From: an uncultured Flavobacteriales bacterium
GTDB taxonomy: Bacteria > Bacteroidota > Bacteroidia > Flavobacteriales_D > Sanyastnellaceae
Assembly: GCA_938082505.1 (NCBI GenBank)
Contig: CALLLH010000005.1
Location: 1-64,000 of the forward strand
DNA length: 64,000 bases
Reading direction: 5' to 3'
Below the pieces are notes generated by a model. It was given only the letters and a program-made list of their open reading frames with translations, did no database searches and was not told where the DNA came from. The translations under genes were made by a program, and so were the position numbers. Of this stretch, positions 1 to 8,610 are shown piece by piece; the first letter of the stretch is position 1; each line of letters begins with the position of its first letter.

Positions 1-609
1 AGCAGTGGCGGCTTTGATTTCCTCCACGGTCACGCCCGGCGCCCGCTCCACAAGGTGGAAGGCCCCGTCCCGAATGTCCAGGACAGCCAGGTTCGTCACC
101 ACGCGCTTCACACACGCCACACCGGTCAACGGAAGGCTGCACGATGGCAACAGCTTGGAGTCTCCGCGCTTGTTGGTGTGCATCATCGCCACTACGATGT
201 TTTCGGCCGAAGCCACGAGGTCCATGGCACCGCCCATCCCTTTGACCATGCGGCCGGGAATCTTCCAGTTGGCGATATCACCGCCTTGGGAAACTTCCAT
301 CGCGCCAAGTACCGTGAGCTGCACGTGCTGTCCGCGGATCATGGCAAAGGAGGTCGCGCTGTCGAAGTAGACCGCACCCGGCAGCGCCGTAATGGTCTGC
401 TTTCCTGCATTGATCAGGTCCGCATCGACCTCTGCCTCCGTCGGGAAAGGGCCCATACCAAGGATGCCGTTCTCACTCTGGAATTCCACAGAAATGCCCT
501 GAGGAATGTGGTTCGCCACCAGCGTCGGAATGCCGATGCCGAGGTTCACGTACCAACCGTCCTTGAGTTCCTGCGCAATGCGGCGCGCGATGCCATTCTT
601 GTCCAACAT
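1..609 (-). CDS. scoB: 3-oxoacid CoA-transferase subunit B (partial)
   Basis: Beta subunit of a two-subunit CoA transferase that moves CoA from succinyl-CoA to a 3-oxo acid such as acetoacetate. It is missing from the ORF track because the frame runs off the left edge; translating the reverse strand from the ATG at 609 gives 203 residues beginning MLDKNGIARRIAQEL. The family glutamate motif appears as SENGILGMGP (the Glu that forms the CoA thioester in this family), followed by GQHVQLTVLGAMEVSQGGD and GMGGAMDLV, all typical of ScoB/AtoA. It starts 3 bases after the sulfotransferase stop, so it is co-transcribed, but its partner scoA lies two genes upstream. The C-terminus is outside the window. 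The family call is firm; the exact acid substrate is not. Confidence 0.93.
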   Translation of the reverse strand, partial: MLDKNGIARRIAQELKDGWYVNLGIGIPTLVANHIPQGISVEFQSENGILGMGPFPTEAEVDADLINAGKQTITALPGAVYFDSATSFAMIRGQHVQLTVLGAMEVSQGGDIANWKIPGRMVKGMGGAMDLVASAENIVVAMMHTNKRGDSKLLPSCSLPLTGVACVKRVVTNLAVLDIRDGAFHLVERAPGVTVEEIKAATA

Positions 610-612
610 GGG

Positions 613-1992
613 TCAATCCAAATGTAACGCCCGCTCCATGAGCTTTTCGTACACGGCCTGCGCCGCTTCAATGCGATCCGGATCGGCCTGTTGCTCCACC
701 GCGCGATGGCGGATGTGGGGCTCCAGCTCGGGAACGTCCGCTGTCATCTCCGACTCGACCAGCACGGCGCGCAGCACTTCGCTTGGGGACGCGCTCCACG
801 TGGCGTGCGACACGAAGAGCAGCCGGTGGGCATCCAAAGTCAGCGCAAGGCGATGGTAGTCCAGCCAACGGTCCAGCCAATAGTCGAGGGTGTCAGGATC
901 TCCTTCCACGCGCCCGCTGCCAAAGAGGAACGGCTTGTGACCGCTTCCAAATTCGTGGTGGGCAAGCCAGTCCATGTACGTGAGCACAAACGGGTCTCCC
1001 TCCTGCATATCCGTGTAGCGGCGGTGCATGGCGAGCAGCGAGGCAGCGTGGGCCAGCGGCTCCCGGAACATCAGGACGGCCGTGAAGTCCCGGTTGTGCT
1101 CCCGCAGTGACGGATAGCGCAGGAGGGCGTTGTTGTTCTTGGCCAGATAGGTCGTTCCCGGGCGACGGACCAGTCCTTGGTAGTCGAGGTAGCGGCCGTG
1201 CAATGCCGCATCCACAAAATGGGGAATGAGCCCGTCTCCCTGGACGAACGCCCCCTCCACATGGGCGAGGAAGAACGGTTCCTCCAAGGCCTCCGCAGAG
1301 TCGGCACCCACGAGGATGCCGTCGCCGTGGCTGCGCTCCGCGCGCGCTCCCGTCTTGGGCTTGTGCAACCTGCGCCACGTGCCGGGCGCCAGTACGAAGG
1401 GCATGTTGGCATAGTTGAGGCTGCTGAACGCCCCCGTCTCTTCGAGGCGCTGAAGCAAACTCGTCGTCCCTGCCCGAGCCAACCCCGTGACGAGCACGAA
1501 CCGAGGCTCGCGCTCGCCTCCCCGCTTCCGCCAGCGCCGTACCTCTCGGTCGTGAAGCCAACGATGGAAGTTAGGATGGTCCAGGGCGATGCGGTGCAAC
1601 AGCTGATCGAGGGGCGAGTAAGCACCAGTGTGAGCTTTCCATTTCGGGAAGACGAAGCTGAGCGTACCCCCGATGGACAGGGCCACGATGCCCTGCCAAC
1701 GGGAAAAGGCATCCAACGCACCGGGGTCACCGGCGATTCGACCCCATACCCAAGGGAGAGTGGCAGAAACCACAACAACGGCAACGGCAAGGGCCAGCAA
1801 CAGCAACAGCGATACGAGCACCTTGGACGTGCGGTCCTCGAGTTCCTCGAGCTTTTCGTCGTCCTCACCAGGCTCGAGCAGGCCATCCAACAGTTGGACG
1901 CTGTCGAGTGCCAGCCGTGACAGGACCGAAAGCCGGCTGCGCAACAGCAAGAAGGCCAGGTAACTGGAAACGAGGATCAGCATCCAGATCAT
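613..1992 (-). CDS. membrane-anchored sulfotransferase family protein
   Basis: Predicted PAPS-dependent sulfotransferase of 459 residues. The N-terminus has one hydrophobic segment (MIWMLILVSSYLAFLLL) and two more near residues 60-120, so the protein should be anchored in the inner membrane with the catalytic part cytosolic. The nucleotide-binding loop is VLVTGLARAGTTSLLQRL, the 5'-phosphosulfate-binding loop of the family, and further on MFREPLAHAASLL resembles the 3'-phosphate-binding region (R-x-P-x6-S). The track ORF starts at 2139, but its first 49 residues overlap the upstream gene and look like shadow sequence; the ATG at 1992 lies 5 bases after the upstream stop and directly opens the first membrane helix. 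The acceptor is unknown. Its neighbour, an arylsulfotransferase-like protein, suggests a joint role in envelope sulfation, which is inference. Confidence 0.82.
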   Translation of the reverse strand: MIWMLILVSSYLAFLLLRSRLSVLSRLALDSVQLLDGLLEPGEDDEKLEELEDRTSKVLVSLLLLLALAVAVVVVSATLPWVWGRIAGDPGALDAFSRWQGIVALSIGGTLSFVFPKWKAHTGAYSPLDQLLHRIALDHPNFHRWLHDREVRRWRKRGGEREPRFVLVTGLARAGTTSLLQRLEETGAFSSLNYANMPFVLAPGTWRRLHKPKTGARAERSHGDGILVGADSAEALEEPFFLAHVEGAFVQGDGLIPHFVDAALHGRYLDYQGLVRRPGTTYLAKNNNALLRYPSLREHNRDFTAVLMFREPLAHAASLLAMHRRYTDMQEGDPFVLTYMDWLAHHEFGSGHKPFLFGSGRVEGDPDTLDYWLDRWLDYHRLALTLDAHRLLFVSHATWSASPSEVLRAVLVESEMTADVPELEPHIRHRAVEQQADPDRIEAAQAVYEKLMERALHLD

Positions 1993-1997
1993 CGTGC

Positions 1998-3452
1998 TCA
2001 GGGAAAAGCGGGAAGAACGCGGGTCCAGTTCGGCAGGTGGTGATGACCGTCGTGGTGGGAGGCGTGGACATCGTGGTAGAGGACGCCCTCTGGTCCGACC
2101 ACCCAGAGCTCTCCCGAATTCTGCTCCTCGAGGAACCACCGATCACCAGGCAAAGCCTCCTGGAGCCCCTCACTGAAGGTCATGATGCCGTACTCCGCCA
2201 TCAGATCCTCAAAGAGCGGGGCGAACCTTCCGGAGCCGAGGTCGAACAGCATCACCTCCGAATGGTACCGAGCCAATTCCACTTGATCCTTGGACACCGG
2301 ATACTTGTCCCCCCCGTTCGTGTAAATCCCGTTGTTCTCCTGCACGTTGTTGTTGAAGATGACCAACGTGCTGTCATCCTCGATGTCCACGTCGTGTTGT
2401 GCGGCCAGCGGACCATCGATGACCCGGATGACCTTGCCGGTGGTGGGTCGGTATTGGATGACGCAGTGCAGATTGCGGAAACTCAGGAAGAGGTCGTCCT
2501 GCTCGAAGTACCGGGATGCAGAGAGCACAGGCTCGACATCGTTGAGGTGCAGCGGGTCCTGGGCATCCCCGGATCGCAGGATGAGGTGGTCGAGCCCATT
2601 GGCCTTGAGCACCTCCAGCATGGAATGCACCTCGAGGATGTGCCCCGTCTCCGCATCGATGCGGGCAATGCTGTTGTCCAGGAAATTCACCACCCGGTTC
2701 CCCATGCGGTATCGCCCCCGATAGGCAATGTGCCGCCCACCGCGTTCCCAACGCATGGCGCACACCCACAAGCTCCCATCGGCCGCGCGGTTGATCGCAT
2801 GATGAAAGTTGAGGCTGTCCTGGCGCCACACCACATTGGAGACGGAGTCGAGCCTGAACAGGGGAGATCGATTGGTGATGAAGCTGACCACGGACTTGTC
2901 CTCGAGCAGAATCGGGTGTTGTACCCGCCAATGCGGTTTCAGCGGCCCGAGCTCATCAGGCAAGGTCCAACGGTGAAGCTCGGCTCCATCCCTCAGGTTT
3001 CGGATCGCGATGGTCCTCCGGTCGTCCACATCGGAGTAGGCCGTGAGGGTCAGCACATCGCGATCCAACAGGTTCAACGGGACGAAATCCGAGGGGGTGG
3101 GCACAAAGGTCTGCGGCAGGGTCTGCACCTCCTCAACCGATTGTTTGAACCGGTCCGGAAATCCCGCAAGCACCTCGACGAAGCCATTCAGAAAACCGAA
3201 ATCGTGGTCCTTCTTCACCCGGTGCTGCGCCATCCATCCGAACACACTCAACAGGGCGACCAGGGCAAGCACCTGCGCCATCAGCCTTGCTCCCCATTTC
3301 GCCTTGCCCTTGCCCCGCAGGAAACGCTTGATGCGCAACCAGATGATGAAGCCAAAGGCAAACAGGATGAGGCCTCCGATGAGGATCACCAACAGGGCCC
3401 CCACCGTCACACCCCCACCGGGACCGATGTATGCCGGCCAGCCCGAGATCAT
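1998..3452 (-). CDS. arylsulfotransferase (ASST)-like membrane protein
   Basis: 484 residues. The N-terminus carries an AYIGPGGG motif followed by a long hydrophobic helix, a basic loop and a second helix near residue 60-75; the rest resembles the beta-propeller of the arylsulfotransferase_2 family. Supporting motifs are HLNDVEPVL, DLFLSFRNLHCVIQY, TTGKVIRVIDGP, QHDVDIEDDSTLVIFNNN and the late GDRWFLEEQNSGELW, which follow the family order (H-x-N-D, S-x-R-N, QHD, FDN-like). Classical ASSTs transfer sulfate from a phenolic sulfate ester through a histidine without PAPS; whether this membrane form does so is not shown. The start ATG overlaps the scoA stop by four bases (ATGA), implying translational coupling, and the next gene is a P-loop sulfotransferase. 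Confidence 0.75.
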   Translation of the reverse strand: MISGWPAYIGPGGGVTVGALLVILIGGLILFAFGFIIWLRIKRFLRGKGKAKWGARLMAQVLALVALLSVFGWMAQHRVKKDHDFGFLNGFVEVLAGFPDRFKQSVEEVQTLPQTFVPTPSDFVPLNLLDRDVLTLTAYSDVDDRRTIAIRNLRDGAELHRWTLPDELGPLKPHWRVQHPILLEDKSVVSFITNRSPLFRLDSVSNVVWRQDSLNFHHAINRAADGSLWVCAMRWERGGRHIAYRGRYRMGNRVVNFLDNSIARIDAETGHILEVHSMLEVLKANGLDHLILRSGDAQDPLHLNDVEPVLSASRYFEQDDLFLSFRNLHCVIQYRPTTGKVIRVIDGPLAAQHDVDIEDDSTLVIFNNNVQENNGIYTNGGDKYPVSKDQVELARYHSEVMLFDLGSGRFAPLFEDLMAEYGIMTFSEGLQEALPGDRWFLEEQNSGELWVVGPEGVLYHDVHASHHDGHHHLPNWTRVLPAFP

Positions 3453-4147
3453 CCCTGCACAGTGCGTTGTTCGATGCGCTTCTCGAAATCCCTGCCTTGG
3501 AATATGCGCTGGACGAAGATGCCAGCCGTGTGGACCTGATTGGGATCCAATTCACCTGCCGGAACCAGCTCCTCGACCTCTGCAATGGTGATCCGACCCG
3601 CCATGGCCATGACGGGATTGAAGTTCCTGGCGGTCGCCTTGAAGATCAGATTGCCCGCCGTATCCCCCTTCCACGCCTTTACAATGGCAAAGTCAGCCGT
3701 CAAAGCAGACTCCAGGATGTGCGGCTTGCCGTTGAATTCCCGAACCTCCTTGCCCTCGGCCACCTCGGTGCCATATCCAGCCGGGGTAAAAAAGGCAGGT
3801 ATGCCCGCGCCACCGGCGCGACAGCGCTCAGCAAGCGACCCTTGCGGGATGAGGTCCACCTCGAGTTCACCCGAAAGCATCTGGCGCTCGAATTCATCGT
3901 TCTCCCCGACATAGCTCGAGATCATCTTCCTGATCTGCCTCCCCTGCAGCAAGAGGCCAAGCCCGAAGTCATCCACCCCGGCATTGTTCGAAATGCACGT
4001 CAAATCCGTCACCTCCAACCGGACCAGTTCCTTGATGCAGTGCTCCGGGATGCCGCACAATCCAAATCCACCCAGCATGAGCGTCATGCCACTCTCAATG
4101 CCCGTGCACGCCTCACGTGCATCCTTCACTGTCTTGTCAAGTGCCAT
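3449..4147 (-). CDS. scoA: 3-oxoacid CoA-transferase subunit A
   Basis: Alpha subunit (232 residues) of the succinyl-CoA:3-oxoacid CoA transferase. The glycine-rich CoA-binding segment is visible as MLGGFGLCGIPEHCI, followed by ISNNAGVDDFGLGLLL and the PAFFTPAGYGTEVAEGKE region, all diagnostic for ScoA/AtoD. The track ORF begins at 4207, but MALDKTVKDAREA at 4147 is the normal family start and lies 10 bases downstream of the penicillin-binding protein stop. The C-terminus overlaps the ASST-like gene by ATGA. In most genomes scoA is followed immediately by scoB; here two sulfo-transfer genes lie between them. Confidence 0.93.
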   Translation of the reverse strand: MALDKTVKDAREACTGIESGMTLMLGGFGLCGIPEHCIKELVRLEVTDLTCISNNAGVDDFGLGLLLQGRQIRKMISSYVGENDEFERQMLSGELEVDLIPQGSLAERCRAGGAGIPAFFTPAGYGTEVAEGKEVREFNGKPHILESALTADFAIVKAWKGDTAGNLIFKATARNFNPVMAMAGRITIAEVEELVPAGELDPNQVHTAGIFVQRIFQGRDFEKRIEQRTVQG

Positions 4148-4157
4148 GCTCCTGTAT

Positions 4158-6638
4158 TCATTCAAACAAGTCTTCGTCGTCCACCGCACCGCCGTCCTTG
4201 AAATCAATCTTGCGCGCTTCGATCAATTCCTTGCAGGGCACTGCGCGCGACACCCCTGCGGGGGGCCTGAAATCCTCCAGCAACAACCCGATGTCCTCAT
4301 CCGCCGCGGCGGCCTTCATGTAGAACCCGAAGATCGGCAATGCGGTATTCGCCCCTTGGCCCTTGGTGGTGGTCGAGAACCGGATGGCGGGATCCGACGC
4401 GCCAACCCATACTCCGGTCACGAGCTCCGGGGTCAGGCCGATGAACCAGCCATCCGCATTGCTCTGCGTCGTGCCCGTCTTGCCCGCCATGGGAATCTTC
4501 AACCCATCGTATTCCCGCTTCTCCAGGTCCATGCGCAACCGGATGCCGGTACCCCTGGTGATGTCCAGCTCGGCATTGTAGGCCCCATCGACGACACCCT
4601 TCATCATTTCGAGCACACGGTATGCAGTCGCCGCATCCAGCCCTTGACGGATTTCAGGCCTCGGCTCATAGATGGTGTTGCCCCGCTTGTCCTCGATGCG
4701 ACGGATGATGCGCGGCGCATGCCACACTCCACCGCCAGCAAACGTCGCGTTGGCAGACGTCACCTCCTGCAACGACAACTCCGCCACGCCAAGCGCGATG
4801 GAAGGCACCGGCGGAATCTCACTTTCAATCCCCATCGCATGGGCAAGGTCCACGACGCGCTGCACGCCGTAATCCTTGATCAGCTTGGCCGTCACCGTAT
4901 TCATGGAGTTGGCGAGCGCGTATTCCAGGGTCACCATCTCGCCGTACTCCATGTCGCTGTTGTCCGGACACCACGGTGGCTGGTCGCCCGGCAATTCAAT
5001 GCACGTCTTCTGATTGGGCAGCTCCGTGCACGGGTCGAGGCCTAAACGGACGGCAGTGGCGTAGACAAAGGGCTTGAACGTCGAACCGACCTGCCGGCGC
5101 GATTGACTCACATTGTCGAATTGGGACCACTGGTAATCCAAGTCTCCCACCCAGGCCTTGACTTCTCCATTGCGCGGGTCCAGGCTCATGAGGCCGGCAT
5201 GCAACAAGGTCTTTTGGTGTCGAATGCTGTCGAGCGGGGTCATCAACGTGTCGACCCATCCCTGCAGCCCCATAACCGTGGTCTGGGTCTCCCGCTCGAA
5301 TTCGGCGTCAAGCTCGCGCCGCGACATGGCGGGCCAGGCATGTCCGCATCCACCCTTGCCCGGTCGGCAATAGTGGACCCGCTCGCCCGCACTGTCCCTT
5401 TCGGCGATATAGAATCCCGGACGGGCACATTCGGGGCATTCCTTGCCCATGGCCAGTCGGTATCGCCGACTCTGCTCCACCGCCCTGTCCAGGATGCGCT
5501 CCTGTTCCTTTCCCACGATGTCCTCCGAAAAAGGCCACGTTCGGCCCGTCGTCCTTTTCAGATCGCGCCAAAAATCCGCTTGCAATTCCCCGCGAATATG
5601 CCGGTTCGCCGCAACCTCTGCATGACGCTGAAGCCGACTGTCCAAGGTGGTGTGGATCACAAGGCCATCCCGATAGAGGTCAAAAGGAGCCCCGTCCGCT
5701 TTCGCAATGCGGTAGCCGCCCTGCTCGTCTTTTTCCGACAACAATGCGCCAATCTCGGCGCGCAACTTTTCCCTGAAGTGGGGTGCGGGGCCCTCATCGT
5801 GGCTCACCCGCTGATAGCTCAACCCCAAGGGCAGGGCATTCAAGCTGTCCAGGTCCGCCGATTGAACGGCTCCGTATTTCGCCATCTGGGAAAACACGGT
5901 CGCACGCCGCTCCACCACCAGCTCCGGCCGGCGCAATGGATTGAACAAGGCACTGTTTTTCAGCATGCCGACCAGCATGGCCGATTCATGCAACTCCATC
6001 CTGTCAAGGGGTTTTCCAAAGTAGACCTGGGCCGCGCTCCTGATGCCCACAGCCTGGTTGAGAAAATCGTAGCGGTTCAGGTACAGGGCGACAATCTCGT
6101 CCTTCGTGTATTGGCGCTCCAGGCGTGTCGCGATGATCCACTCCTTGGGCTTCTGCAGCACGGCCCGCTCAAAAAAGCCCGTCCGGTCATATCGCTCAGT
6201 AAACAGCTGCTTGGCCAATTGCTGTGTGATGGTGCTTCCTCCCCCCCTGCTCCCCATGAAGGCAATCGCGCGGGCCAGACTCTTGAAATCGACGCCGGTA
6301 TGGTCCATGAACCGCACATCCTCCGTGCAGATGAGCGCCTGAACGAGGGATTCCGGTAAATCCCCGAAGCGGGCATCCGCCCGGTTCTCCCTGTAGAAAC
6401 TGCCGAGCTGCACGCCATCCACCGTGTAAATCCTGGTCGCCAAATCCGTTTTTGGATTCGCCAGGGTCTCGGTATCGGGCAAGTCGGAGGAGGCGGCCAA
6501 GACCAGCAATCCCGTGATGCCCAAAACGGGTGAAAGAATCAGGGCCCACAACAAAAAGCTCGGGCCGATGAACCGGTCCCTGGGCGCCACTTTCGTTTGC
6601 TGACGCGGCTTGGGTTGCTTCTTCTTCGAATCAGGCAT
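4158..6638 (-). CDS. penicillin-binding protein 1A, bifunctional transglycosylase/transpeptidase
   Basis: Class A PBP of 826 residues, polymerising and cross-linking peptidoglycan in the periplasm from one N-terminal membrane anchor (about residues 27-50). Transglycosylase motifs are in order: CTEDVRFMDHTGVD near 104, GGSTITQQLAK near 134, KPKEWIIA near 165 and KDEIVALYLNRYDF. The transpeptidase half has the serine motif GSTFKPF near 518, SMN near 576 and KTGTTQSNADGWF near 718. Between the halves, about residues 396-434, lies a four-cysteine ribbon (CPEC, then CRPGKGGC) that is not part of the standard PBP core. The track starts at a TTG four codons earlier; the ATG at 6638 is preferred. It heads the scoA/sulfo-transfer cluster with a 10-base gap. 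Confidence 0.95.
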   Translation of the reverse strand: MPDSKKKQPKPRQQTKVAPRDRFIGPSFLLWALILSPVLGITGLLVLAASSDLPDTETLANPKTDLATRIYTVDGVQLGSFYRENRADARFGDLPESLVQALICTEDVRFMDHTGVDFKSLARAIAFMGSRGGGSTITQQLAKQLFTERYDRTGFFERAVLQKPKEWIIATRLERQYTKDEIVALYLNRYDFLNQAVGIRSAAQVYFGKPLDRMELHESAMLVGMLKNSALFNPLRRPELVVERRATVFSQMAKYGAVQSADLDSLNALPLGLSYQRVSHDEGPAPHFREKLRAEIGALLSEKDEQGGYRIAKADGAPFDLYRDGLVIHTTLDSRLQRHAEVAANRHIRGELQADFWRDLKRTTGRTWPFSEDIVGKEQERILDRAVEQSRRYRLAMGKECPECARPGFYIAERDSAGERVHYCRPGKGGCGHAWPAMSRRELDAEFERETQTTVMGLQGWVDTLMTPLDSIRHQKTLLHAGLMSLDPRNGEVKAWVGDLDYQWSQFDNVSQSRRQVGSTFKPFVYATAVRLGLDPCTELPNQKTCIELPGDQPPWCPDNSDMEYGEMVTLEYALANSMNTVTAKLIKDYGVQRVVDLAHAMGIESEIPPVPSIALGVAELSLQEVTSANATFAGGGVWHAPRIIRRIEDKRGNTIYEPRPEIRQGLDAATAYRVLEMMKGVVDGAYNAELDITRGTGIRLRMDLEKREYDGLKIPMAGKTGTTQSNADGWFIGLTPELVTGVWVGASDPAIRFSTTTKGQGANTALPIFGFYMKAAAADEDIGLLLEDFRPPAGVSRAVPCKELIEARKIDFKDGGAVDDEDLFE

Positions 6639-6736
6639 CTTCTTGCACAACGCTCAACCATGCTGTTGCGGGATGGCAAGATGCGCCTGAACTACCGGAA
6701 AAGCCGTTAAAAATCAACTTGGGCCGCACTGGGGCA

Positions 6737-6744
6737 TAATTTTG
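6737..6744 (+). promoter_or_regulatory. candidate -7 promoter element for rseP
   Basis: TAATTTTG matches the Bacteroidota -7 element TAnnTTTG exactly and lies 62 bases before the rseP start in the divergent gap. The nearest TTG upstream is only 15 bases away, shorter than the usual 17-23, so the -33 element is uncertain. Confidence 0.35.
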
Positions 6745-6806
6745 CTTTGATTTCCGGCAGGCTGTAGTTCTTGCCTGAAGACGAATCCGCAACGCCCAAA
6801 GCCAAC

Positions 6807-8219
6807 ATGGAGATCCTTGTCAAAGCCGGACAGTTCCTTCTCAGCCTGTCCTTTTTGATTGTCCTGCATGAATTGGGCCATTTCATTCCAGCCCGGCTGT
6901 TCAAGACCCGCGTCGAAAAGTTCTTCCTCTTCTTCGACATCAAAGGCGCATTGTTCCAACGGAAAATCGGCGAAACCGTCTATGGCATAGGGTGGCTTCC
7001 CCTCGGAGGCTATGTGAAAATCGCCGGCATGATCGACGAATCCATGGACAAGGAACAGATGGCCAAGCCCCCGGAACCATGGGAATTCCGATCCAAGCCA
7101 GCGTGGCAACGGATCATCATCATGTTGGGCGGCATTACCGTGAATCTGATTCTTGGCGTCCTCATCTACAGCATGGTGCTGTTCGTATGGGGTGAGCAGG
7201 ACTTGCGCATCGACAAAGCCCCGTATGGCCTGTCATTCGTGGAGCCGTTGAAGGAAGCCGGCCTCCAGGATGGTGATGTCATCCTCTCCTTGGAAGGCCA
7301 GCCTGTCCGCTATACCGACGACTTCCGGAAAGCGGTCTTCGGTTCGCAGGTACGTTCGGCGGAAGTTCTTCGGGGCGGGGTCCGGCAAACCCTTGATTTC
7401 CCTGTTGAACTGGGCCAGGTATTGCTCGACCAGTCCAAGGAAATGAAGCGGGGCACCACACCAATCAATGTGAACCTGCCCACCATCGTTGACCGGTTGA
7501 ACCCCGGGTCCGGCGCTGAAAAAGCCGGGCTGCGTTCCGGGGATCAAATCGTTTCGATCGGAGGGGTCGCCACGCCCTATTTCGGCAACGTGGTCGAGGC
7601 CCTTGCCGGTTTTGCCGGTCAGGATGAAGTCGCAATCGGAATCGTGCGACAGAATGGAAACGGTGACAAGAGACCTGCTGTGGATAGAAGCGCCCAACCC
7701 CTGCCGCGCATGGATTCGGAAAGCCTGTCCCTCAAGGCTTCCGTCGACGTCGATGGAAAACTCGGCTTCTTTCCAGTAGCCTATGATGCCCTCGACGGCT
7801 ATGAATTCGAAGACCTGCAATTCGGTCCTGTCGCCGCATTGGCAGGCGGATGGGACAAAGCATGGTCGACACTTTCAGGGTACGTTTCGTCCTTGCGTTT
7901 CCTGTTCAGGCCCGGCGGTTCACAGCAACTCGGTGGTTTCATCACCCTGGGCAGCATTTTCAGTCCGGAATGGAACTGGCGCAGCTTCTGGAACATCACT
8001 GCCCTGTTGTCGCTCATCCTGGCGTTCATGAATCTGTTGCCCATCCCTGCGCTGGACGGTGGACACGTCATGTTCCTGCTTTTTGAGATGATCTCTGGAC
8101 GCAAGCCCAGTGAACGTTTCATGGAATACAGCACCCTCATCGGGTTGCTGTTTGTAGGAACGCTCATGCTCGTTGCCAACGGCAATGACCTGTGGAAATG
8201 GTTCACAGGACAGCTGTAA
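6807..8219 (+). CDS. rseP: RIP metalloprotease RseP (site-2 protease, M50)
   Basis: Inner-membrane zinc protease that cuts transmembrane substrates such as anti-sigma factors or remnant signal peptides. 470 residues from the ATG at 6807; the track ORF starts at a TTG 36 bases earlier, but MEILVKAGQFLLSLS is the natural first helix. The zinc motif HELGH lies in LIVLHELGHFIPARLF near residue 28, and the third ligand motif is in PIPALDGGHVMFLLFEMISG near the C-terminus. Two PDZ-like regions lie between (AGLQDGDVILSLEG and AGLRSGDQIVSIGG). The length suits two-PDZ RseP proteins. It is divergent from the PBP gene. The natural substrate here is unknown. Confidence 0.95.
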   Translation: MEILVKAGQFLLSLSFLIVLHELGHFIPARLFKTRVEKFFLFFDIKGALFQRKIGETVYGIGWLPLGGYVKIAGMIDESMDKEQMAKPPEPWEFRSKPAWQRIIIMLGGITVNLILGVLIYSMVLFVWGEQDLRIDKAPYGLSFVEPLKEAGLQDGDVILSLEGQPVRYTDDFRKAVFGSQVRSAEVLRGGVRQTLDFPVELGQVLLDQSKEMKRGTTPINVNLPTIVDRLNPGSGAEKAGLRSGDQIVSIGGVATPYFGNVVEALAGFAGQDEVAIGIVRQNGNGDKRPAVDRSAQPLPRMDSESLSLKASVDVDGKLGFFPVAYDALDGYEFEDLQFGPVAALAGGWDKAWSTLSGYVSSLRFLFRPGGSQQLGGFITLGSIFSPEWNWRSFWNITALLSLILAFMNLLPIPALDGGHVMFLLFEMISGRKPSERFMEYSTLIGLLFVGTLMLVANGNDLWKWFTGQL

Positions 8220-8247
8220 CCTCGAAAATTTTCGGATATTGTAGGCT

Positions 8248-8592
8248 ATGGCTGTTTTGGACCTGGAGCACCTCAAACGCATCGTAGGCAGTGACCCTGC
8301 CTTCATTCGTCAAGTGCTGCAGATTTTCGTTCGAACTGCCCCGAAGGATATGGCAGCCTTGTCGGAGAGCGTAGAGCAGTCCAACCATGAGCAAATCGGA
8401 TTCAACGCCCACAAGCTCAAGAGTGCCGCAGGTGCCATCGGCTACAATCAAGCCTATGAGGATTTCAAAATCTTGGAATCCATGGCCCGTGATAGGTGCC
8501 CCATCGGCGAGATCGCCGAAATGGTGAACCGCATGAATGGTGAATGCATGGAATGCATGAACGACATAGAAAAGATCCTGGACAAGCTCTGA
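8248..8592 (+). CDS. Hpt domain phosphotransfer protein
   Basis: A stand-alone histidine phosphotransfer domain (114 residues), an all-helical relay carrying phosphate between a hybrid kinase and a response regulator. The phosphorylatable histidine is in FNAHKLKSAAGAIGY (about residue 54), matching the H-x-L-K-x2-x-x-x-x-G pattern of the family. It fills almost the whole protein with no other domain. It starts 28 bases after rseP and may be expressed with it, although nothing links their functions. No histidine kinase or response regulator is in the window, so its partners are elsewhere. Confidence 0.9.
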   Translation: MAVLDLEHLKRIVGSDPAFIRQVLQIFVRTAPKDMAALSESVEQSNHEQIGFNAHKLKSAAGAIGYNQAYEDFKILESMARDRCPIGEIAEMVNRMNGECMECMNDIEKILDKL

Positions 8593-8610
8593 CATCTGGA
8601 TTCTCAGGCA

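Noticed and set aside
5-627. Plus-strand ORFs of 121 and 190 residues at the left edge
   Set aside because: They are antisense shadows of scoB, which reads cleanly on the minus strand with family motifs.
613-2139. Full-length 508-residue sulfotransferase ORF as given in the track
   Set aside because: The first 49 residues overlap the upstream gene and are Arg/Pro-rich; the ATG at 1992 opens a membrane helix and sits 5 bases after the upstream stop.
1908-3539. 543-residue plus-strand ORF
   Set aside because: Antisense to the ASST-like gene, rich in His, Arg and Pro with no domain; GC-rich coding DNA often opens such frames.
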